NCBI GenBank assembly: GCA_963682025.1
Contig: OY821517.1
Location: 229,895,578-229,959,577, forward strand
Length of the DNA: 64,000 nucleotides
DNA from: Cordilura impudica
Taxonomy: Eukaryota > Arthropoda > Insecta > Diptera > Scathophagidae
Direction of reading: 5' to 3'
In this document: positions 57,742 to 64,000 of the stretch, in pieces
Layout of the letters: each line of letters opens with the position of its first letter
Numbering within the stretch: position 1 is the first letter of the stretch
Made by a program: the position numbers and the translations under genes
The notes under the pieces: model-generated
What the model saw: the letters and a program-made list of their open reading frames with translations, nothing else
Databases searched by the model: none
Told to the model about the DNA's origin: nothing

Positions 57742-59626
57742 ATGGAAAGGTAAGTAATCAACTTAAAACAAAAATGTGTTTAAACCTAAGTTTAATCATA
57801 AATATTTTATAGGTATCTTAGAAGAACTGAGCAAAATATTATGGATATTGACGAATTTAGCAGTGACTCAGAAGAAAAATCGTGTCGGCCAAGTGCCAGC
57901 AAGAGGTAAATGAATACTTATTTTTCAGTATAAAAAATTTACTAAAAATCTTCTAAATATTAAAGAAAATATACTCAAAGAACCAGAAAAAGCTGGTTTA
58001 GTGAGGCCAGACTGTACAAATGGATTGTCGAGCTAAATGAACAGGAGGTAAAATGTAAATACTGCCAATGTATTTTAAAACCGAAATTAAGTACCCTTCT
58101 TACTCATGGAACAACATCTAAACATATAGCAGCAGCATCACCTTTTTGTAAAAATAATCAAAAAACTCTCGATTTTCAACCACTAAACAACAATTCCAAA
58201 GTGAAAGAAGCAGAATTAATCGAAGCTTTATACGTGGCGGTGCACACTTCGATAAGGTCAGCCGATCATTTAGTCCATATACAAAAAAAAAACAAGTAAG
58301 AAAATTATAGTCGGTCTAGACCGACTATACGATACCCTATACCATGCGTTTAGAAACCTTATCTCTTAGGCCCAACTAACTGGACATAGAAAATAAGCAT
58401 AAACCAAATTTGAGTGTTATTTTTATTATTTTTTTTTTGGCTGCAGATATGAAAAAGTTCATATCGGATGCTATATCTCTATGGGGACTAGGCCCAAAAA
58501 TGGACAGATCCTGACCGTGTTTAGTAAAGTGTATTGTATTTTGCAAAAATATATACAAACAAAATTTGAAAAGAATCAGTGCAATATTTTTGTTTTTTGA
58601 TAGATTTAAGTGAAGATCGGGAAGCAGCTCTATATGGGGCCAAAGGGATCATTTTTGGACTACTCATTAATGGATGTAATGAACACATACAAATCCAATT
58701 TGAGTAAGAACTAAATGACAATTTGGATCTTATGGCAATTTATGTCGATTTCGTAGGGGTCATTTGTATGGGGGCTAGGTCTGAACATGGACCGATTGTC
58801 ACCAATTTCAATAGCGTTCATCCTATGGGCGATAAAAGGTTATGTACAAAATTTCATCAAAATATATTCATATTTGCGACCTGCAGTTTGATTACAAGGT
58901 TTATATGGACACACAGACGGACGGACGGACGGACATCGTTAAATCGAATCAGATAGTGATTCTGATTCGATCGGTCAAATATTTTTGGTAGTTACAAACA
59001 GCAGCACAAAGTCATTATACCCAAACCACATAGTGGTATAGGGTATAAATATTTAGTGATAGCAAGGCCGCTGTTAGCATGGCTTTGGGTAGAACAAAGT
59101 GTACTGCCACCATTAAGTCAGTTTTGGCTCCCCATTTTCAAAAATTATTGTCTGAAGATATCAGTAACAATTACTTCAGCCTGATTGTAGACGAGTCTAC
59201 AGACATAACTAAATATTTGGGTATAGTAATTCGATACTGCAGCAAGTCCTGCAAAAAAAATAGTAAGCACATTTTTAAACTTTAGTGCGTTAGAAGATGC
59301 ATCAGTTATTGGAATATCCAACGCCATTTTTAACGTTCTTAATGATTTTAATTTAAAAATTTCAAACATGTTCGCCTTAGGCACTGATAACACCAAAGTA
59401 ATGACGGGAGTTAACCGTGGGGTGATAACAAAATTACGTGTACAAAACATAATACTAGTTCCGTGTGTCTCTCATTCAATTCAGTTATCAGTGTCTTCAG
59501 CATCAAAAACGCTACCTGACGAAATCGAGTATTTGGTTTCGGAAACTTATAATTGGTTTAGTAAATCTTCCTTAAGCCAAAACCATTATAAACATATTTA
59601 CGCTGAAAGTGGTAGAAAATAAGCAA
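57742..59626 (+). pseudogene. hAT-2 transposase gene, split by introns and an insertion
   Basis: ATG at 57742. Exon 1 ends 57749; intron 57750-57812 (GTAAGT...TTTATAG). Exon 2 57813-57905; intron 57906-57980 (GTAAAT...CTCAAAG). Exon 3 starts TRKSWFSEARLYKWIVELNE. The exon joins keep one frame. Exon 3 has a BED-like finger (CKYCQCILKPKLSTLLTHG...SKH), then is interrupted at 58292 by a mini-me element and resumes at 59048 with SKAAVSMALGRTKCTATI. FSLIVDESTDITKYLGIVIR has the first catalytic D. An A8 run at 59253-59260 adds 1 nt and shifts the frame. MFALGTDNTKVMTG and VPCVSHSIQLSVSSA (D and C-x2-H) follow. The C-terminal catalytic E and dimerisation domain are missing. Confidence 0.8.
58293..59047 (+). 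mobile_element. mini-me/DINE-like element, second copy
   Basis: About 755 bp, homologous to 9061-9810 from CAAGTAAGAAAATTATAGTC to TGGTATAGGGTATA, including the GTCGGTCTAGACCGAC palindrome and a longer (GGAC)n run near 58916. Inserted in exon 3 of hAT-2. The two copies differ by small indels. Confidence 0.8.
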
Positions 59627-59775
59627 GTTATAAAGATATATTAACCAAAACAGAATTTTTAAAATTTTAGCATTATTTTTTAGCACTTTCATTATTTTTT
59701 TTAGCATTTTTTAGCATTACTTTATAGCCAATTTAGCTGCAAAAATTTTTCAAATCTGGTCACACTGATCATAGA

Positions 59776-60299
59776 GTTTGTTTTATCATTCAAGTCTGTT
59801 ATTAATTTAATATTTTTTTTTTAATATTGTGAAAATTATGTTTTGCCATCGGCAAAACGATTATTTTCTCAAATGATTCTAAAAAATCAATTACAAAAGT
59901 AGTATTTTTTACTGAAATATTTCTTTGTTTAAAAAATTTTTTGGAAATGTAAATGATTTCCTACAAAAATTAATTTTGTAAACAATTTATTTTAATAATT
60001 CTTATTAAAAAATATCATATATAACCAAAGGTAAGATTTTGTTTGTATTAAACAGTCGGTTTTTAATTTTTCATAAATATTATCGAAATAATCGCAACTA
60101 AATGGATTTATTTTCATATGTGTATAGAAAAACTATACAAAAGAACTTCGTATGAAATTTGTTAATATGAAAAAAAAATCTATAAGAATACAGTAAGTTT
60201 TCAATATTTCAATAAATTATTATAGAAATATGTTAAATTTTAGTAAATTTAATTAATTTTGTAGATATTTTTTAGGAAACTTTTATAATTTGGATAGAA
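59776..60299. other. Central spacer of the foldback-like element, right side
   Basis: AT-rich, no gene. Its end (60215-60310) is the direct copy of 53268-53356. Confidence 0.5.
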
Positions 60300-62090
60300 A
60301 AAATGATATTAAAAACTTAAATTAGACTAAATATAAAATTTTTGTTGTTCCTAACCTTGCTAAAAACCATTTAAGAAAGATTATTTGTATACTTTGTATA
60401 TGAAGATTCAGTAAGAAAAAACACGATATTGAAAGAAATATGCAAAATTGAAAAGCAAATATAAAAACTACAAACTAAGAATTTAAAATTGAAAAATCAA
60501 AAATTAAAAAACTAAAAACTAAAATTTAAAAATTGAAAAGCAAATATAAAAACTAAAAAATATAAATTTAAAATTGGAAAATCAAAAATTAAAAAACTAT
60601 AAACTAAAATTTAGAAATTGAAAAGAAATATAAAAAACTAAAAACTAAAAGTTTAAAATTGAAAAATCAAATATTAAAAAACTAAAAACTTTAAATTAAA
60701 AAAATTTAACAGCAAGTATAAAAAGTAAAAACTAAAAATTTAAAATTGAAAAATCAAAAATTAAAAAACTAAAAACTTAAATTAAAAATTGAAAACCTAA
60801 AAACTAAAAATTTAAAATTGAAAAATAAAAATAAAATAAAAATAAATAAATAAAAACTTAAATTAAAAAATTGAAAAGCAAATATAAAAAATAGAAATAT
60901 AAAATACCATAGAAACGTGACTTCGTGTTAGTGCGCTGTTTAAAATTTTTTCTTTGAATTAGTTCTATCTTTAATAAAATTATATAATTTATAAACGATT
61001 CTAGTTATTACCACCATTTATAAAACTCTAAAATAAAACAATAATAAAAAGAATAAAAAACTAAAATATTAAAGAAAAGCAACTATAGGAACTTACTGAA
61101 AGACACATATCAATGATAAGTTAAACTAAAAATTAAAAACTAAAAATTTAAAAACTTGAGCTATAAATTGAAAACCTGAAAACCGAAAACATAAATTAAA
61201 ATATTGAAAAGTAAATATAAAAAAAATTTTTGAAAATCGTTAATATTTGAGAAAAAAAAAAATTTGATCGTTAATATTTGAAAAAAAACATAAAAATTAG
61301 GTCTGATGTAATAACAAATTTAGTAAATAAATATAAAAGTCTTAAAAGTGGTATTAAAATTGGTTATGATTTAACTTAATAAGAAACAAAAAATATATTG
61401 GAATAATTCAATAGAAAGAAACATATAAACTTGAATAAACGAATATTTTCTCAAATAAATCTAAAAAAATGGGTTTTGTGAATGAAAAATATGTTGTCAG
61501 CTCTAAAAACCTCAATAGAATATATAAAATGTAATTAAATTCAAAGTTAGCGGATATATTTTTAATTAATAAAAAATCTAAAATATATTGGAAATGAAAA
61601 AGAACTATAGCAACTAAAGATTGAAAAATATTTTGAAAAAGCAACTGTAGGAACTAACTGAAAGACACTTGAATGTTCAGAGTTAATAAAAAAAAAGAAT
61701 GAAATACATATCAAAAATATTAATGAAAAACAACTATAGGAACTAACTGAAAAACACCTATCTATAATAAATTAAAAAAAAATTAAAAAACGAAAAGTTT
61801 AAAAACTTAAATTAAAAACTAAAAACTTGAATTAAAAATTGAAAACCTGAAAACTGAAAACTTAAATTAAAAAATTGAAAAGCAAAAAAAAAAATTTTTT
61901 TTTGTAAACCTTAATATTTCAAAAAAAAAAAAAAACAAAAATTTGGTCTGATGTAATAACAAAAGAGATTTTAAAATTGGTTATAATTTAACTTAATAAG
62001 AAACAAAAAAAAAATATATTGGAATAATTCAATAGAAAGGAACATATAAACTTGAATAAACGAATATTTTCAAATAAATAAAAAACAAGT
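60300..62090. repeat. Foldback-like inverted repeat, right arm
   Basis: Reverse complement of the left arm, with AAAAACTAAAAATTTAAAATTG-type short tandem repeats and the two longer blocks (CAGCTCTAAAAACCTCAATA near 61500). It ends abruptly at 62090 within the longer block, beside a mini-me-like end. Confidence 0.75.
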
Positions 62091-62092
62091 AA

Positions 62093-62145
62093 GAGTGTTG
62101 AATTCGGCCGTGCCGAATCTTTGATACCCTCGGGTTGAGTGTTGA
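62093..62145 (+). repeat. Terminal fragment of a mini-me-related repeat
   Basis: CAAGTAAGAGTGTTGAATTC followed by an inverted GGCCGTGCCGAATC and GATACCCTC; same subfamily as 1064-1110. No matching right end is seen downstream. Confidence 0.45.
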
Positions 62146-64000
62146 TAATAAATGTAAACAATATATTTGAAAAAGTAAATTTGTTAAACTTAATAACAAA
62201 TTATTTCAGCAAATTCTTTGGGTTGATCCGCTTAACAGATGATTTTTGTTTATTTCAAGAGTTGGTCTATAAAGCTTTCTCACATTAGTAATTCGCGCTC
62301 CAACGAGGAATGATCGTTTTCGTCTTTTCTATTATTTCGGATAAAAAAAAGCACGTTTCGCTGTTTGCTTTTTGGCCATCGTGGTTGCTGATCGGCATGC
62401 ATTTAGGTTATATACCTATATGCATGCGTTTCCGGTTATATGATATAACCTCTCGTTTAATTTAAAGTTTTTGCAAATTAAATAGCTCGCCCTAACCTTG
62501 CGAAAAAGCTCTCTTAATTTTTTTTGTTAATATATTGCCATATTTGGAAAATAAATTTTTTAAAAGGGAGTTTTCTGTATTAAATTTTGTGGTAACACAA
62601 AATTTCACAATACAATACAAAATCTAACCCAGTGATGCCAATATTTGATTTTGAATTAAATTATGTTAATAAAATATATTTTCATTTATTGAATTTAAAT
62701 ACTACTACCTGGGAATTATTATCGAACTTAAATTTTTTGGATTTTACTTTGCCTACCATGAAGTCAAATTTTGAAGTCATCATGAAGGATGAGGGATGCC
62801 AAACGCAAAAAACCAGATGTCCCCAAAAATTTTAAATAAGATAATTTTTTATTTTTGTTTTCTGACAAACTTCAAATTTTCATCCACAAAAATTGTGAAA
62901 AATAATATACAAATAACACTCTCAGCAAATTGCGCTTTATTTATCTAACAATTTTTATGTTCGCAATTCTAAAATATCATTTGCGGTTTTCTAAACTTCA
63001 TTGAATTTAAATTAAAGTTTTCTTATCCTGAAATGCTATTAATGTCTCCTGAACAGCAATATTTTTTTTTAAATGTAAACATTTTTAAATGTGTTTTTTG
63101 AATTTCAATTTGTATTTAAAGAATAAAATATATATTTTTAAAATTCAATTGATGTCTTCTAAATTTCAAGTTATTATTTCCGACGTTTTAATATGATTTT
63201 CTGAAATTCAATTGATATTTTCTAATTTATAATTGGAAATCTGAATTCCAGTTTTTAGAATTGATATTTTCTTAAATTTGGATGGAAAAATTTGTATTTA
63301 TGTGAAAAATAATGCTTTAGTAATTATAAAAAATTTTTAAAAATTATATATAATCGCAATCAGATATTTTGCAGGTAAAGCAGAAAAATAATTTGATATA
63401 ACTATGTAGAACTGTTGACATTCATTTTAAAATAGAGATAACTATTGCAAAGCTAATTAGAACAAAAATTGTGGTGCCATCTACTGTGGCATAGTCACAC
63501 TGCGCAAAATGAAGTGACACTCTGTTTGTTAATGCAAAAGAAATCCCTTAAACAAAATATTGCAGAATTTTATAAAAATAAAATAATATACCAATTTATT
63601 TCTAACGTGCGGTTATTATGGATATACATATATAGAATATATTTAAATTATTTTATTATTTAATATATGTATGTATGTATATTTAATTATTACACACAAA
63701 AAATACAACACCAAAATACTCAAAATCAACATCAATGGATTTTATATTACTTTTTTTAGCTAATAAATAAATATTACTTTTTTTAATAATAAACAAAAAC
63801 CATACAACAAGTCCTGTCATAGCTGGACAATACAACATTTAGAATAACAACAAGAGCAATATAGAAACATCATATTTTTCATTTTTTTTTTACTTTTTCA
63901 GAGATTTCCCTGGACCTGTTCCAGCGATTTTAATGATTTTTGAAACAGAAATCTTGCCATGATCTTGGTGAATCATTCTCACTAAAAATAATCACCCTAG
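62146..64000. other. Featureless AT-rich DNA
   Basis: Only short frames of 64-67 aa that resemble nothing I know. A small (ATGT)n stretch lies at 63665-63680. No terminal repeats, no RNA genes recognised. Confidence 0.6.

Larger units (their letters stand above)
53396..59767 (+). mobile_element. hAT transposon with both ends (hAT-2), internally expanded
   Basis: Left end CAGTGTGGCCA (53396) and right end, reverse-complemented, CAGTGTGACCA (59767). The identical 8-bp target duplication ATCATAGA flanks it (53388-53395, 59768-59775). TTTAGCAT motifs are repeated near both ends. It contains a 3.8-kb heptamer satellite and a mini-me insertion; without them it would be about 1.9 kb. The transposase gene is truncated and shifted, so it is non-autonomous. 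Confidence 0.9.

Noticed and set aside
59261..59284. A 23-nt 'intron' GTAAGC...TTTAG in hAT-2
   Set aside because: Too short for splicing; reading it as coding with a 1-nt homopolymer shift restores a continuous transposase-like frame.
1..64000. tRNA, rRNA or snRNA genes
   Set aside because: I saw only tRNA-complementary primer sites (TE1, TE2); no cloverleaf, rRNA or snRNA sequence was recognised, though a covariance search was not possible.

Overview
This is repeat-dense, AT-rich eukaryotic DNA. The small introns (63 and 75 bp), the mix of element families and the mini-me/DINE-like repeats with a (GGAC)n core suggest a higher fly (Diptera), perhaps a calyptrate; the species cannot be fixed from the sequence. 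I see no conventional host gene. Nearly every readable protein segment belongs to a transposable element, and most are broken.

Layout. 1-2462: ends of mini-me/DINE-like repeats and featureless AT-rich DNA. 2463-7461: a minus-strand LINE interrupted by a 3-bp-TSD MITE and a Tc1-like transposon. 7581-8583: gag relic of a gypsy-type LTR element. 8640-10502: minus-strand relic of an F54H12.2-like (Polinton/Maverick-type) capsid gene, split by a mini-me element. 10555-12638: hAT transposon relic. 12720-13476: Penelope-like fragments facing each other, one with a complete hammerhead-ribozyme fold. 13485-15640: second LINE and a short unassigned region. 15710-16175: Ty1/copia integrase relic. 16176-17983 and 47542-48590: two halves of one R1-clade LINE.

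The R1-like LINE is split inside its reverse transcriptase by a 29.6-kb nest (17984-47541) flanked by a 4-bp duplication, GGAT. The outer element (here TE1) is a minus-strand, non-autonomous LTR element with about 2.2-kb LTRs, a tRNA-Lys-type primer site and only about 1.2 kb of internal DNA, arranged LTR-int-LTR-int-LTR. Its middle LTR holds a plus-strand gypsy element of mdg1/412 type (TE2, 21589-37380), also arranged LTR-int-LTR-int-LTR. Its right LTR holds a 4.7-kb array (41194-45882) of about 504-bp units.

The array is the most interesting object. Every complete unit, on one strand, can fold a full type I hammerhead ribozyme: helix I, CUGACGA, helix II, GAAA, self-complementary helix III, cleavage after UC. 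About 5.8 units lie in one orientation and about 3.5 in the other. The array is bounded by A10 runs, and its right end reads sense-strand sequence followed by poly(A). This is what a self-cleaving, rolling-circle 'retrozyme' RNA inserted by LINE-type machinery (twin priming) might leave behind.

48590-50460: unassigned protein relic, LTR-like piece, jockey-type LINE relic and short tandem repeats. 50880-62090: foldback-like inverted repeat whose centre holds a complete-ended hAT element (53396-59767, 8-bp TSD ATCATAGA). That hAT contains a 3.8-kb AAATAAT heptamer satellite and another mini-me element. 62093-64000: a mini-me-related end and otherwise featureless DNA.
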